Counted from the stretch's first letter, positions 22,731 to 34,705 are shown. The stretch is DNA of 64,000 nucleotides from Dichetophora obliterata (GCA_963920525.1 OY986440.1:14023725-14087724); one strand, 5' to 3'. The notes: generated by a model not told the origin, from the letters alone. A program made the numbers and translations.

Positions 22731-23133
22731 AAAACAAAACGGCTTATCTTATATCAACACATAAATTATTATTAATAATTATCATAACTATTCTAAAAAT
22801 AATTTTAACATTTCATCCATTATAAAATTTCCCAAATATCACTGAAAGTACTATAGTGGAACATTTAAGGCTACACTAACAATTACAATGAGCTCTCAAT
22901 TTTATTAAAACAGCACAACTCAAAAATAATAGCAATCCAAGAAACCCATTTATACTCTACCGCAAACATACCAACTGTAATTTCAATCAAGATTACGACC
23001 AACAAATTTACGAGTAACAAATTTACGACCTTCCAAATTTTTTGCATTTTTGGTATCAACTTTACTATGGACGGATTTTTACATAACAATTTCGCTGTTT
23101 TCGCGTATCGTGCATGCATGTGAATTTGCTTAC
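22731..23133. other. toy intron, no further gene
   Basis: AT-rich. It ends at the splice donor of the exon at 23134 (AAAG|GTAAGC on the minus strand). Confidence 0.6.
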
Positions 23134-23307
23134 CTTTTTCTAAACTATCGATTTGTTCGTTGGTAAATGATGTGCGATTTCGTTGCAGTTTTCTTTTCAA
23201 GCGTAGACGCATTTGGGAGTCTTCATCGCCTGAAGAATTGTGTTCAGAATTGCCATCCGAGGTACTTTCATGTGAATTGGGATGGGAGACATCGCCAGAA
23301 AAGATAT
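23134..23307 (-). CDS. toy: toy exon: linker and start of the homeodomain
   Basis: The 174-bp exon starts after the acceptor CCCCAAACAG and ends at GAAAAAG|GTAAGC. It encodes an acidic, Ser-rich linker (SHESTSDGNSEHNSSGDED), then SQMRLRLKRKLQRNRTSFT and NEQIDSLEK, the N-terminal arm and helix 1 of a Pax6-type homeodomain. The linker pattern and RLRLKRK fit Drosophila toy rather than eyeless (from memory). The incoming G from the exon at 47740 plus AT gives Asp, and the outgoing G joins the exon at 16244. Both joins keep the frame. A separate homeodomain intron on each side of this exon follows the Pax6 plan. Confidence 0.92.
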
Positions 23308-24337
23308 CTGTTTGGGGAAAGTAATATATTCAAATTACTATTTGTATTATTAAATGAACAAGATAATTTTAATATGTTTATGTTTTAGCATTAACACTAC
23401 GTTGATATTTAATAACCTCATAATTAATAACCTTATAAGTAATCGGTGCTATAATAAATCAATAGGGGTATTTACGATGAGGTTTCTATTTGCCTTTGTA
23501 TTGTGTATTTTTGTTGAAGTCGATATTGGAAGTAAATTTTGTAAAACTACAAAAACAAAATACACAGTGCTCAAAATACAACCCTGTAGCAAAAATACAA
23601 CGACGAAACCCTATTGAATTCCTTGTAAATGTCGTTGTGTATTTAATCAGCTGATCGCAAAAGCATTTCTACTCAACATTGAGGACGCGCTGTGAGTTTA
23701 TTTTATAAAAATTAACATAGTTTAGTGTTTCGTTTCAATTTGCTTATGATTCCCTTTAGTTAAATGATGATTTAAATTTAAATATACAAAAAAATACACA
23801 AAAATCTTAACTTAAAAAATAAAATTTTTTATTGAAGTTCGTTCATAATAAGTTGTAGATATTGTAAATTTTGTAAAAATTTATCATAAATACACCACAT
23901 CCTGAATACACGTAATAATTAATCAAATTGTTAATTCATCAGATTGATTCAAAGTATTTTTAATAGAACTTCACTTTTAACTCAGTTGAAATCTCTAAAT
24001 GTGTGAACCGTTTTTGACTAATAGTAATTCCAGCCAAATTCAGGGGCGACCTCGGGGCAAAGAGCCATGCAATTTCTTGCATGATTGGGAAGTATTAAAT
24101 AATGAAAAATATTGATCGATAGTTCGTATTTCAAAGTTACAATGACATTAAAGTACTAATTGTGCATTCAAAAAATCTAAATAGTTATGATAATTAGGGT
24201 ATTCACAAGGTGTGCTACATCATGTCACATTGTCCTAAAAATTTACAGTGGTTTAAAAATGTTCTTGTTGTCTTTCATATAAAAAAGTACTTAAATATTG
24301 TAGTGCCGTAATCAATCAGAAATTATAACATCTAAAA
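23308..24337. other. toy intron; small inverted repeat, no gene
   Basis: A short inverted block with AATAGGG at one end and CCCTATT at the other (23462-23616) may be a minute MITE. The end-like AGGGTATTCAC at 24199 resembles the MITE at 20689. No coding sequence is supported. Confidence 0.4.
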
Positions 24338-24588
24338 ATAAATTTTGGAATTTGTAAATTCTGACAACGAATTTGGCATCAGCGACCCATCGAAATCGCA
24401 AAAATAATCATTTTTGAGGTGGCAACCCTATTGTAAAATAAATTTTGGAATTTGTAAATTCTGACAATGGATTGGACGTCAGCGACCCATTTTTACCCAG
24501 TGTTTGCCCCAACTTCGAAATCGCAAAAATAAAATATTTTTAAGTGGCAACCCTATTGCCAAATAAATTTTGGGATTTGTAAATTCTG
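24338..24588 (+). repeat. Tandem repeat, about 2.3 copies of a 95-120 bp unit
   Basis: AAATAAATTTTGGAATTTG starts each copy, followed by TAAATTCTGACAA, CAGCGACCCAT and GTGGCAACCCTATTG. The second copy has an extra segment (TTTACCCAGTGTTTGCCCC). Non-coding. Confidence 0.7.
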
Positions 24589-25239
24589 ATAAAAAAAAGC
24601 AAACCAGTTATACCCGTAAGTAGTTCAGTGCCAGTGCAGTAGGTTCTCTTCAGTTTTGTTATACTTCAGTTGAGTTCTATTGTTCTATAGATTGAATATT
24701 CTACTGTCTCTTTCTACAGTATTTGTTTGAATATCAAAAACTTTCTTCACTGCAGTGCTTATTTTGAAATGAGATAGTAAAAGAGCGGAAGTATTTGAAA
24801 GCAGAGCTTATGGCTTCAAGTCATTTGTATAGTGCTTGTGCAGCTCTTTACTCTATATCTGGCAGAAGGTGTGAGACCCATACAAAAATTACAGATAGTA
24901 TTTATTACAAAAAAAGACCCCAAGAGGGTAAAATATATTGGCTGGTCCTATTATTTTTTTCCACCATATTTCTTTCGAAGACACTTACTCGCTATTTGCC
25001 TACTTTCTGGGGGTTTTCAGACTCCTTAAAATCGGGTGGAGGCTACATTCGGAACAAAATTAAAGTTATGAAAAAAAAAAGTAGAGATATTAAATCATTC
25101 CGACATTTTTCTTTATTTTTTGTAGGGAAACCACCAGAAGAGTTGCTCCGCATAAAAGGCATGCTAGCACTGCTTTTATTTGAGTCAGTACACCTTCCAT
25201 GATCACTGCATTGATGAGTATTTCTGCAAGGCCTACCTA
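24589..25239. other. No gene seen
   Basis: A 135-codon open frame at 24795-25202 has no recognisable domain and ordinary AT-rich composition, so I do not call it a gene. Confidence 0.45.
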
Positions 25240-25575
25240 TTGAAGGTTCTGATTATTTTCATATTATTTTATATGAAAAAAATTACAAAAAAATATTACA
25301 AAAAAATTTTAAATACCCAGAACAGTCTGAAAAAAATGTAGATTTAAGAAAAACAAAAAATTTTTTTTTGTCCGGGTTGGGTCTCTAACATATTATATTA
25401 TGTGAAAATATTTATATGGAAGTCTTTTCTTATATTTTTGTGTGAAGAAAATTTATAAAAAATTAAAAAAAAAGTTTTAAAGACACAAAACAGTTTGTAA
25501 AAAATGTAGATTTTAAAAAAACAACAAAAAAATTTTCTCAAACCGGTCTCGAACCCGGGCACCCGAAAGTTTACT
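25240..25575 (-). repeat. Duplicated A-rich unit ending in a tRNA-like B box
   Basis: Two copies of an A-rich unit with AAAATGTAGATTTAAGA / AAAATGTAGATTTTAAA. The second runs into a minus-strand GGTTCGAGACC (B box) at about 25548-25558. This fits the head and body of a tRNA-derived SINE read on the minus strand. Confidence 0.45.
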
Positions 25576-25617
25576 TTCATTTGTATTGATGCAAAATAAG
25601 CTATTGATTCTTAAAAA

Positions 25618-25682
25618 ACACGATGGACGAGTAGGTAAGATGTCGGACCGCCACATGCAGGACCATGGTTCAAATCTGAAAT
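25618..25682 (+). repeat. tRNA-like sequence
   Basis: GGACGAGTAGGTAAGATG (A-box-like), then GGTTCAAATCT (B box) at tRNA-like spacing. The stems are poor, so it is probably a SINE head or pseudogene. Confidence 0.4.
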
Positions 25683-25932
25683 GTTATTCGTTTTTTATTT
25701 CAAGTTGATATTTATACTGCTTTTCCTTCTAACGTGACTTCTAGAAAGAGCGTTTCTGGCAGGTCTCTTTTGAGCAAGGAGAGCGGAAGGCCAGACAAGT
25801 TTTCCCATTTCATAGAAGCAATAAAACGGTGTTTGCAAGGAGTGTGGAAGGCCTTTTAAAACCTAACGCAGGCCTGCTATAAGGCCTTTGGATTCCTCCA
25901 ATTGCCCACTGGGCAGCAGGCGAGTGAGCTGT

Positions 25933-26030
25933 GTGTGTGTGTGTGTGCGAGTATTGAGATTCGAGCAGGCTAACAAACGAGTAAGCGAGTGCTAAACTCT
26001 CTCTTTATCTCTCTCTCTCTGTGTGTTTAT
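25933..26030. repeat. (TG)n and (TC)n microsatellites
   Basis: About ten TG units near 25931-25950 and TC-rich repeats near 25998-26023. Confidence 0.85.
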
Positions 26031-26171
26031 GATTCTGACTCGTAGAAATTTTGCTAAAACATATTTGTTATTTTTACTTGTGTGTTTGTTTTAAATCATC
26101 CGTGAGAATCTTTATTGCAATTAAGTTTTAAGATATGGAAACTGCAGCCAGTGTGTGTAATACAGTAATAC

Positions 26172-26560
26172 AATCAGATGTTAGAATTTTAAAAAGGTTT
26201 TTTGCCACTAGGGTAAACCCTGAAAATGTGTTTTTGTTTTATACTTTTTGTAGATGCGCTGATCGCTAATTTCGAACCTGATGTTATAATTTAGTTTTTT
26301 GCCACTAGGGTGGACCCTAAAAATGTGTTTTTTTTTGCATTATACTCTTTCTGTGTGTGCTGGCAGTATTAAAAGGTCGCTGGTTTCGAATCTTATGTTA
26401 GAATTTCAAAAGTTTTTGAAACTAGGGTGGACCATAAAAATGTGTTTGTGTTTTATACTCTTTGTAACTGTGCTGTTCCCCAATTGCGAATCTGATGTTA
26501 GAATTTCACTAGGGTGAACGTTAAAAATGTGTTTTTTGTTTGTTTTATACTCTTAAGTAA
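26172..26560 (+). repeat. Tandem repeat, about four copies of a roughly 105-bp unit
   Basis: Each copy has GATGTTAGAATTT, TTTTGCCACTAGGGTGGACC, AAAAATGTGTTTTTG and TTATACTCTTTGTA. The fourth copy lacks the TTTTGCC part. Non-coding and diverged. Confidence 0.7.
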
Positions 26561-27341
26561 GATTTGTTTCTAATCAATTCAAGCTCCATAGGAGGAATAT
26601 TCAATACTCAACGCCTTATTGCGTCATGAAACAAACTTCGCTGGCAACGGTAACTGCCTATTTTTATCTCTCATAAAAATTTTACATCTTAATTTTCAAT
26701 ACATAAACAATTTTTTCCTAAAATATTAAATTAAACTTTTTGATTTGATTGTTCATTTTCATTTTTTGACTCGAAAAAAATATGTAAAAAACAAAATAGT
26801 TAAAAAAATAAAAATGTAGATTTAACTTTGAATTACATTTGGAGTTGAAGAAAAAGCGTAAGGAATTTCGTTCCTGACGGGGGTCCCCCGAACGTCAGTA
26901 TTCCGAAAAGAGTATTCAAGCTTTATTTTGCTTTGGTAGTTTTTTGTTCAATTTGGTATATTTTTTAAATCAGATGCATGAACGTAAAAAATGTAGATTG
27001 GTAGCTAAAATTTTTAGTGGCAACCCTGTTCACAACAAGAATCCTGTTTAAAGATTTGAAACAATTTTAACAAAAGTTTGCATTCGAATATCTTAAACTT
27101 TTTAACTCTATATTTTGAAATCTATAATATATATGGCGCATTCAACGTGAAGAGTAACACAAAAAAATTATGGGTGTCGGATTTTTTCAAAATTATACCA
27201 TGACGTTCTCCCAGAAAAACTACATTAATTCACATTTTTTCTTATCTGCCTTGATTGCTGAGTTATAGACTTCTAAAGATTGAAGTTGCGGAAAAACACA
27301 ATTTTTTTAAAAATATTTTTTGTAGGTAAAACAATTAAAAA
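26561..27341. other. No gene seen
   Basis: AT-rich. 26808-26862 is similar to 2737-2796 (AATTACATTTGGAGTTGAAG). Nothing else recognisable. Confidence 0.45.
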
Positions 27342-27840
27342 AAAACAATATTTGTGTATGGAAACATAGAAAACTGATTTTATTTTCGAATTCCGTGATA
27401 AAATTTGAAATTAAAAAATTTTTCCTTTTCGAAACCGGAAGTTCGTGTTTCGAATCAAAATTCGAAAAATTTCACCATTTTTAGGATTTTTTCGAAGATT
27501 TTTTAATTGAAGCCTGAAATTTGTATATAATATACAAAAAGTTTTATAGTGGTATTCGCAATGGTTTAGAAGTAATGAATTTATAAGTACATGCATCTCG
27601 CGCATTTCGGTATAAAAATTTATAACTTCTTAATCATTGCAAATACCACTATGAAATTTTTTGTGTATTAACAAACTATTTCTGGCTTCAATTCAAAAAT
27701 GTTAAGAAAAAAATCCCCAAAATCGCAAAATTCTTCGAATTTGGATTCGAAATTCGAACTTCCAGTTTTGAAATGGAAAAAATGTTCGGATTTCGAAAAT
27801 AAAAGAAATTTTCTATATAAATCCATAAACAAATATTTTT
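27342..27840. repeat. Long palindrome, about 240-bp arms
   Basis: The left arm (27342-27583) and right arm (27612-27840) pair along their whole length. Matched parts include AATATTTGTGTATGGA, GGAAGTTCG, TTGAAGCC(T/A)GAAAT and ATAGTGGTATT. The right arm ends exactly where a Helitron 3' terminus begins (27842). No coding sequence. Confidence 0.75.
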
Positions 27841-27841
27841 T

Positions 27842-28326
27842 ACTAGCTGAACCCGGTGTGCTTCGCTACTCCCCTCGTTATAAAATAAAATTAAAAGTAT
27901 TTATATATTTTTCATGCTATGGAATTTTCGAAATAAGTCCACCCCAGCGCCACCTACCGTGTCCATTTATACACAAATTATTTTCTTATGATCAAACAAA
28001 CATACATTCTGAATTTCAGTTAAATTGGTCCATAAATTCAAATTTTCGATATAAGTCCACCCCAGCGCCACCTACCGTGTCCATTTATACACAAATTATT
28101 TTCTTATGATCAAACAAACATACATTCTGAATTTCAGTTAAATTGGTCCATAAATTCAAATATTCGATATAAGTCCACCCCAGCGCCACCTATCGGGTCC
28201 AAATATAGCCTATGTTACCCACCGTACCAAGATGAACATTACCTGAAAATTTCATCAAAATCGGCCCAGCCGTTTTGGAGTCCATACGTTACATACATAC
28301 AGACATCCTATTTTATATACATAGAT
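27842..28326 (-). mobile_element. Helitron-like element with internal 118-bp tandem repeat
   Basis: On the minus strand the end reads CACCGGGTTCAGCTAGT, a typical Helitron CTAGT terminus. The other end starts TCTTATCTATGTATATAAAA, the expected 5' TC. Inside are 2.3 copies of a 118-bp unit, with GTCCACCCCAGCGCCACCTA at 27937, 28055 and 28173. It is non-autonomous: no Rep/helicase. Confidence 0.75.
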
Positions 28327-29814
28327 AAGATTAGTTCTTTTATCGACAAAAATGTTTGTTAAAAAAATCACGCACAGTGCGATTTTTTAAAGTTTGCAAG
28401 GATAAAACTCATATCACAAAAAGAAAAACACGTTGATCTTAAAGATAAAAATATTGATAATAGCAAAAAATGGACATGAAGCGTAAAGAATGAATATTTC
28501 TTAAACGCGATTAGCTTTGCACAATTTTTTTTTTAATTGAAGTTGGCATACAATTTGCCATACATGCCATATATATTTGCCTATATGCCATATTTGGCAT
28601 ACAGTTGCATTTAATATTTTTTTATGTGAGTATAAAGTTTCAACTTTGAAAAATTTAAAAAAAAAAAAAAATTAAATATTAGTTTGACCACTAGCTATTT
28701 TTTTCCGTATGAGAATCTTGTATTAAAATTTTTAAAGAATTTAATGAGGGAAAAATATTTGCCGATGGCCCGTTGGAATAGTCCGCCCCTGGTCCTTATG
28801 CATTATGGGGTTAAATCTCCTTTTACTCTAGACGCTTTTGTTGTTGCTGAGGCACAATTTATCGGCATTGATTGAAATGTTTTTGCTTATTGTGTTGTTG
28901 CCGGTGGGTGTAACTACAGCAACACTCTCAGTCAGAGTTGCCACAGCCAATTCGTTGTAGTTTTTGATAAGGATTAAAGGCACGCGTTCAGCTTCATTCT
29001 GCACACTGATCCTTGCAGCTCCTTTGGGTACATTGTGCACTTGGGTCGTTAAATAGATTTTGTATAAGGTATTTTTTTTTCAGGTAAGAGTGGTAAGGCT
29101 GACACTTTAATATTGACTATCAACTGTCATTATGACACTTGGCTGCTGCTACTCAAGTGGTAGGGAAAAAACACTTAAATGTTCAATTTGTTGCCGAAAA
29201 GCGGTTTATTTACTATGACAATCCTTTGTACCAAAATAAATTTGCTTGGATATAAGAAGTGTTTGCATGTGCGTGCCATCTATGATATTGACAGCAAACG
29301 CAAATATGCATACATGTCCTTATCTTCGCATAAAAAGATTCCAAGGCAATAATGGGTAGCTGTTGTTTTCAGCTTGCGAAAATCTTAAATGCCGTTTGTG
29401 CGGCACGGCAGTGAAACCGTCGGCAAAAATGGCAGATTTTTCAAAAAATTTAATAAATTCAAAAAATTTAATATTCGAGAACGAATAGAAAATATCCGGT
29501 TAACCCGATAATAGTTTAAAAAAAACATACAATCGAAGCGTTGCACAGTGGGAGATCGTGGCTATAAATAGAAAAAGTAAAACTTTTGATATTGTAATCG
29601 ACAGTTTTCGGGAAAATAATGACCAAGAAATAACTTTTATTTCCTATTGAAAAAAATAACGGTCAAGAAATGACTGTTCGAAATTTTCTTTCTTTCTTTC
29701 TTTCTTTCTGAAAACTGAAAACTTCTATTTCTGATTGAAAAAAATAATAAATAACTTTTATTTCTGATCGAAAAAATATCGATAAAAAAATAACTGTTAT
29801 TAAATGATTGATTG
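28327..29814. other. No gene seen; (CTTT)n at 29684-29708
   Basis: Short ORFs only. 29590-29810 contains repeated AAATAACTTTTATTTC-type segments that resemble the arrays in the CAGGGACCG MITEs, but no termini were found. The stretch 28700-29450 is less repetitive. Confidence 0.45.
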
Positions 29815-31250
29815 ATAGCGCTAATCGTTCCGTGCTTTATGCATATCTAAACGGCTTGATGGGTTTCGCTAAAATTTGGTATAAATCGTACACCAAAAGT
29901 ATAAGTATGCTTTGGTATCGTAGTGCATCGAAGTTGTTACATACTTAGTGTTTGCCACGCCCCCTCCGATATTTTTCAACTAACAATTTTATTTTTTATT
30001 ATAATACTTTTTAGCAGCAGAGTTTTTCGTCAATTTTATGAAAAAAATTTGTTGTTATTTTGACATCAAAAACTTTGACATATCTTTGAAATTGTATGAA
30101 TTTTTAGTACGATGACTTTCTCTTAAATGAGAAAAAAACGTCATAAAATCAAATCAAGTATGAATACATTTCATTCAAATGTATTTTTTTCAAAAGTTCA
30201 ATAAAAGCGCTTTACAAAAAAGCTTAAACTTTACCGTTAAATCAGTTTATATATTTTTTAGGGACCGTAACGGTTATGGTTTTTCTCAAAAAAATCAGAT
30301 ATAAACAGCTATCATTTAACTTTTATTTTCTTGCGACAAAAAAACCAGTCGCAATGCCTTTAATTTTTTCGGCCAAAAATAACTGTTACTTTTGACTTTT
30401 ATTTTTAAGGTCAAAAATAACAGTTATGTGCCTTTTATTTTTTCGTTCAAAAATATCAGGCAATTTGAATTTTTTTAAAGGCCGCTTGAACGGCAAAAAA
30501 CAGTGTTATGCAAATTTTATCGTCTCATTAGCACGCACATTTTGAGCTATAAAACTTTTTTAGTTTTAATAGTTTTTTATTCGGTCAAGAGGGCTTTGAA
30601 TTGCCTGATAACAAAAATAAAAGCCAAAAAATTACTGTTATTTTGATCTAAAAAATAAAAGTCAAAAGTAACAGTTTTACGCTAGCAGCTAACAAATTAA
30701 AAGGCATTTAATATTCGTGAAGCTGCTGCCATTACGATAATAATGGAATATTTAAAAAAAGTTCACAGGCAACTTCTTCGTTATGCCTTTTTTATCTGAA
30801 AATTGTTAAATAACAGTTTGTCGTTGGGCGTGCAATTCCGCGTATGAGTATATGAAATGTACGGCAGATACGCGGTATTGCACACGGAACGAGTTGTTTT
30901 CGGTCCCTGATATTTTTTTATTTTTTTTTTCAAAAAAAGTCCCAAATATTGAGTTTTTAATGAAAAAATGTCCCAAAAGTTGTGTTCCAAAATGTTGTTT
31001 TTATATTTTCTACAAAAAAAAAATCAAGTCTCAAAAATAATTTTTGTGGAAAAATTACCCCAATATCCCTTTCCAATCAAAAGTTATGGCTAAAACTATC
31101 GTTTTATGGCCTCGGAATTCAGTTTTCAACCTCAATTTACACATGCAGTTTCACTGATAACATTTTATGGGTGTTGCACAAGGGGGCGTGGCAGAAACTT
31201 GCCGGATTTCATCATAGAAAAGTGTTGAGTCGTGTTTTTATTCCAATATT
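29815..31250 (+). mobile_element. Helitron-like fragment split by a hAT-type MITE
   Basis: It shares blocks with 11180-11640 and, inverted, with 10390-10925: TACTTAGTGTTTGCCACGCC, TCAATAAAAGCGCTTTACA, then CTAAAACTATCGTTTTATGG and TTTATGGGTGTTGCACAAGG. The MITE at 30259-30909 interrupts it. No terminus or coding region was defined. Confidence 0.55.
30259..30909. mobile_element. hAT-type MITE, TAGGGACCG / CGGTCCCTG ends
   Basis: Flanked by ATATTTTT on both sides (30251-30258 and 30910-30917), an exact 8-bp duplication inside the Helitron-like sequence. The interior is full of palindromic units such as AAAATAACAGTTAT and GACTTTTATTTTT. It has the same termini as 21802-22722, and so belongs to one family. 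Confidence 0.75.
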
Positions 31251-31259
31251 CAAACGATG

Positions 31260-32820
31260 AACACTCAAATTCGATTGAGTGTTCAGCAAAAAAGGATTTC
31301 ATGTTCTTGCAAACATCTACTGATGGTTTCATCCAACATGTGTAATTCTCGGTGTATCGCAGCTACTCTTTTGTTTTGTAATGTCTGTTGGATAAATTGC
31401 GTGTTCTCTGATATAGTTTTAATGGACATATATTTGGGAATCAGTGAGATAAAATCAAGTCCTATCAGGTACTACGAACATCATAAATGTTTTGCTTTGC
31501 TTGTGTTACGCGAACGTCAGCATATGCGACAGATTGTCAGCGACAGAATTTCCTTTTGTTGTTGTCGTTGTTGAGCCAACTCTTGAAATGATCTTTAAAG
31601 TTGCATAATACGCAGAGGGTCGGCGCAGCTCGGTTAGATTTGAATTGAATTGGATTGGCTTATCTTGGAAAGTGCTGAGTTTCAATTAGTTGTAATGCAC
31701 TAAATAAATAAGTGTGTGTGTGTGCGTGTGTGTGTGTATGATTCCAGGCAGTCAGGAGCAGTTTTTTCTGCCCTTGAGCCAAAGCTAAACACTTCAATAC
31801 AGTTACATCAAGTTCAATTTTCAATTGCTTTGTTTTGCTTGTTGTTTGCAGGATAGATTTTGCTGCACGCATTGCATCCATGCATTGAACGTTTATCAAA
31901 CAAGTAGCTCTTCTGAATCCGTATCCGTATCCATATCGATATCTTTATCTTGTTGCTGCCAACAACTACGAGCCCTTCAAAAATTGTCACAGATGATCAA
32001 ACAACGAGCACAAATAAAGTACAAATAGTTAATATGTTGATCATTTGTTGTTTGTCATTAAAGCTAATTGCGTTACAAAACCAACAATTGCAACAACACA
32101 AACATATGCCGAGCAATGAGTGAGGGAAGGACATCTTTGTAGGAAGAAAAAAAAAAAAACAAAAATAAAAACATAAACATAAACGTTGTTGTGCAACCCC
32201 ACAGAAGTAGCTAAAACTGTTTCGTTCTAACAGAAAGGTTACGGCAACTTCAATAGCAACAATAACGAGAACAAAACTATACAAAATTCATTTAGTATTG
32301 ACTGACGGACCGTAAAAACTAAGGATGTGCCGCATTGTTGTTGCTGTAGTAGATTTTTTTTTCAGCTCCGTTGATTCTTCAAAAGGCAGCAAAAAAGAAT
32401 AGAACATAAAATAAATTGCTACAAATTCAATTAAGCGGGAGAGTGCTGGAACCGCCTTAAGGCGGTGCTCCTTGAATGACCTCATCCCCCCTTCACTCCC
32501 CCCAACGTTTAACAACCCAAACAAAAACGCCTGAGATACAAAAAAACCCATAAGTTATCTAGCAAAATGGCATTTTCTTGCTTACATATTTAAATGGCTG
32601 TTGGCTGTTTATTTGTTTGCTGTTGTTGTTGTTTTTTGTTTGTTGCTGTTGTTGCTTTTGTCTCCATGTCAACATATCCTCTAGCCAGCCTAAATTATTT
32701 TTGACTTGCTTTGAAAGCAAAAAAGACACGCAACACTTTTGTACAGTAGCAAAATCTACACAGAGCCAAAACAATCTAATGAAATGAACCAAAATCTATG
32801 ATAATAGATTTATCTATGGT
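31260..32820. other. Low-repeat stretch of the large toy intron
   Basis: More balanced base composition than its surroundings, with (TG)n at 31711-31738, CAA/GTT-rich tracts at 32600-32665 and a 16-bp palindrome ACCGCCTTAAGGCGGT near 32450. No element ends or coding similarity. It is a reasonable candidate for retained non-coding sequence such as an enhancer, but that is inference only. Confidence 0.4.
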
Positions 32821-33452
32821 TTTCATTTCAAAAGTTAGTGTTATTAGAACAAAGATTGAAGAGAAACTTAATGAAATTTGAAGCATTTTTTATAAGGAAT
32901 ATACATAATTTTTGGAATAACTGTTTTATTTTTTTCTTATATTATATCTATATTAGGCTGGTCCTTATTTTTCGACTTTTGAATTATCATCGCGGCACTT
33001 TGTCATTCGACTATAAACATCTAAATGTGAAAGCAGATTTTTTTCTTTTAATTATTTGATACGGTTTAGAGGTAGAGAAAGGCTACCAGTTGTTAAAATT
33101 TCACAAAAAGCATTGCATGGCCGCTTAAATAAGGGTCTGACTAATTTTTCATTTAAGTGTTTATTTAACACTTTAACAGCAAGTGAAAATAGCATAGGCA
33201 ACCACTCCTCTGCCTCCTCTCCCCTCAACTCTTCTCCTGCATCTACGCGTCGAGATTGAACCACCCGTCCCACATTTTAGTTGAAATAAGTTATTAACGA
33301 GAGCGAATGCTTTTTAAAAAACGAGAGCGCTTAAAAGTGTTTCAACTTGCAATGGCGTCTTCAAGTAACGGACTCAGTATAGCTATTATAAATAAAACCA
33401 ACCGTATTTGGTTAATCGGTCAGTTACGACTGTAAAACGGTTCGAAAAGGCC
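32821..33452. other. No gene seen
   Basis: AT-rich DNA with nothing recognisable before the tandem duplication that starts at 33453. Confidence 0.45.
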
Positions 33453-34345
33453 GTTCTACAACTCCTAAACTACAAGAGATAGAGCAAAACGCGTCTGGAC
33501 AAAGAAGTAACCCGCCTTAACGACGATGTCATGGTGATAATTTTAATGCATGAGTGGTCCTTGTCTGATATGTAGTTTGGATTTAAGGGCGAATTTATGG
33601 CGAAAAAAAAATTCACAAAAGAGGACATATGAAATTAACATGAAATCTAATATTTAAAATTCTTCCAAGGATACAGTCTTGTAGAAAAAGTCTTAAAAAA
33701 CATTTTGGTGCATAAATCGTCCTTTTATGATGTATTGTTTAGGAGTTATGGCTAAAAAACAAAGTGCAGTCTTGTGTATATATGTATTAGAAAACTTTTG
33801 GTGCATAAAACGTCCTTGTAGTATGTATGGTTTGGAAGCTTTGACGAAAAAACCACATGTTTTTGGCCAACCACCACTCCAAAAAGTGTTCTACAACTCC
33901 CAAACTACAAGAGATTGAGCAAAATGCGTTTCGACAAAGAAGTAACCCGCCTTAAGGACGATGCCATGGTGATCATTTTTATGCATGAATCGTCCTTGTC
34001 TGATATGTAGTTTGGATTTTAGGGCGAATTTATGGCGAAAACAAAAATTCACAAAAAAGGACATATGAAAATAACATGAAATCTTATTCTTAGGCAGAGG
34101 CAGAAGCTTGACAAACATTTTGGTGCATAAATTGTCCTTTTATGATGTATGGTTTAGGAGTTATGACTAAAAAAACAACTAAAAAATCACCAAAAATGAC
34201 GTAAAGATTCTTGAAAAAAACCATTTTTTTCTAAAAATGCAGTCTTGCGTATGTATGCATTAGAATACTTTTGGTGCAGAAATCGTCCTTGTAGGATGTA
34301 TGGTTTGGGAGTTATGACGAAAAACCACATGTTTTTTCAAACCCC
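33453..34345 (+). repeat. Direct tandem duplication, period 435 bp
   Basis: GTTCTACAACTCC at 33453 recurs at 33888 and the copies stay aligned to about 34345. Within each unit the phrase TTTTGGTGCATAAATCGTCC is itself repeated, so the unit has an older sub-structure. Non-coding. Confidence 0.75.
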
Positions 34346-34699
34346 CAACAGCAATCCAGAATATTTGTATATATTGAATAAAAACACAGATGTTCCAAAG
34401 TATTTAATTTTGCTAAAACATGAAGATAAATTGAAAATTGCATATGAGCAGTAGACTGGCCACGCATTTGTGTGAAAAATTTAAATGTTTCGAAAATGAA
34501 AAATATGAATAGTTAAAAACATGACGTTTGGGATTAAAACAAACATTTGTTAATATGAGTGTGATAGGAGTACGCAGAGTGACCGCGAATTGATCGTTTT
34601 TTTAAATTGAAAAAGATTCTTAAATTTTTTGACTTTTTATATATTTCTCGATTGCACATAAAACCTTATTGTGTGCATAACATAAAACTGGTACATATA
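34346..34699. other. No gene seen
   Basis: AT-rich spacer before the LINE. Confidence 0.45.
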
Positions 34700-34705
34700 A
34701 TTATT

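Noticed and set aside
24338..24588. CRISPR-like array
   Set aside because: Only about 2.3 long diverged copies without regular short spacers, and the host is a fly.
24795..25202. 135-codon open frame as a host gene
   Set aside because: No recognisable domain, no splice or promoter context, and composition like the surrounding intron.
27699..28109. 136-codon open frame
   Set aside because: It runs through the palindrome arm into the Helitron tandem repeat, so it is a by-product of repeats.
31257..31574. 105-codon open frame as an exon
   Set aside because: No similarity I recognise and no convincing splice sites.
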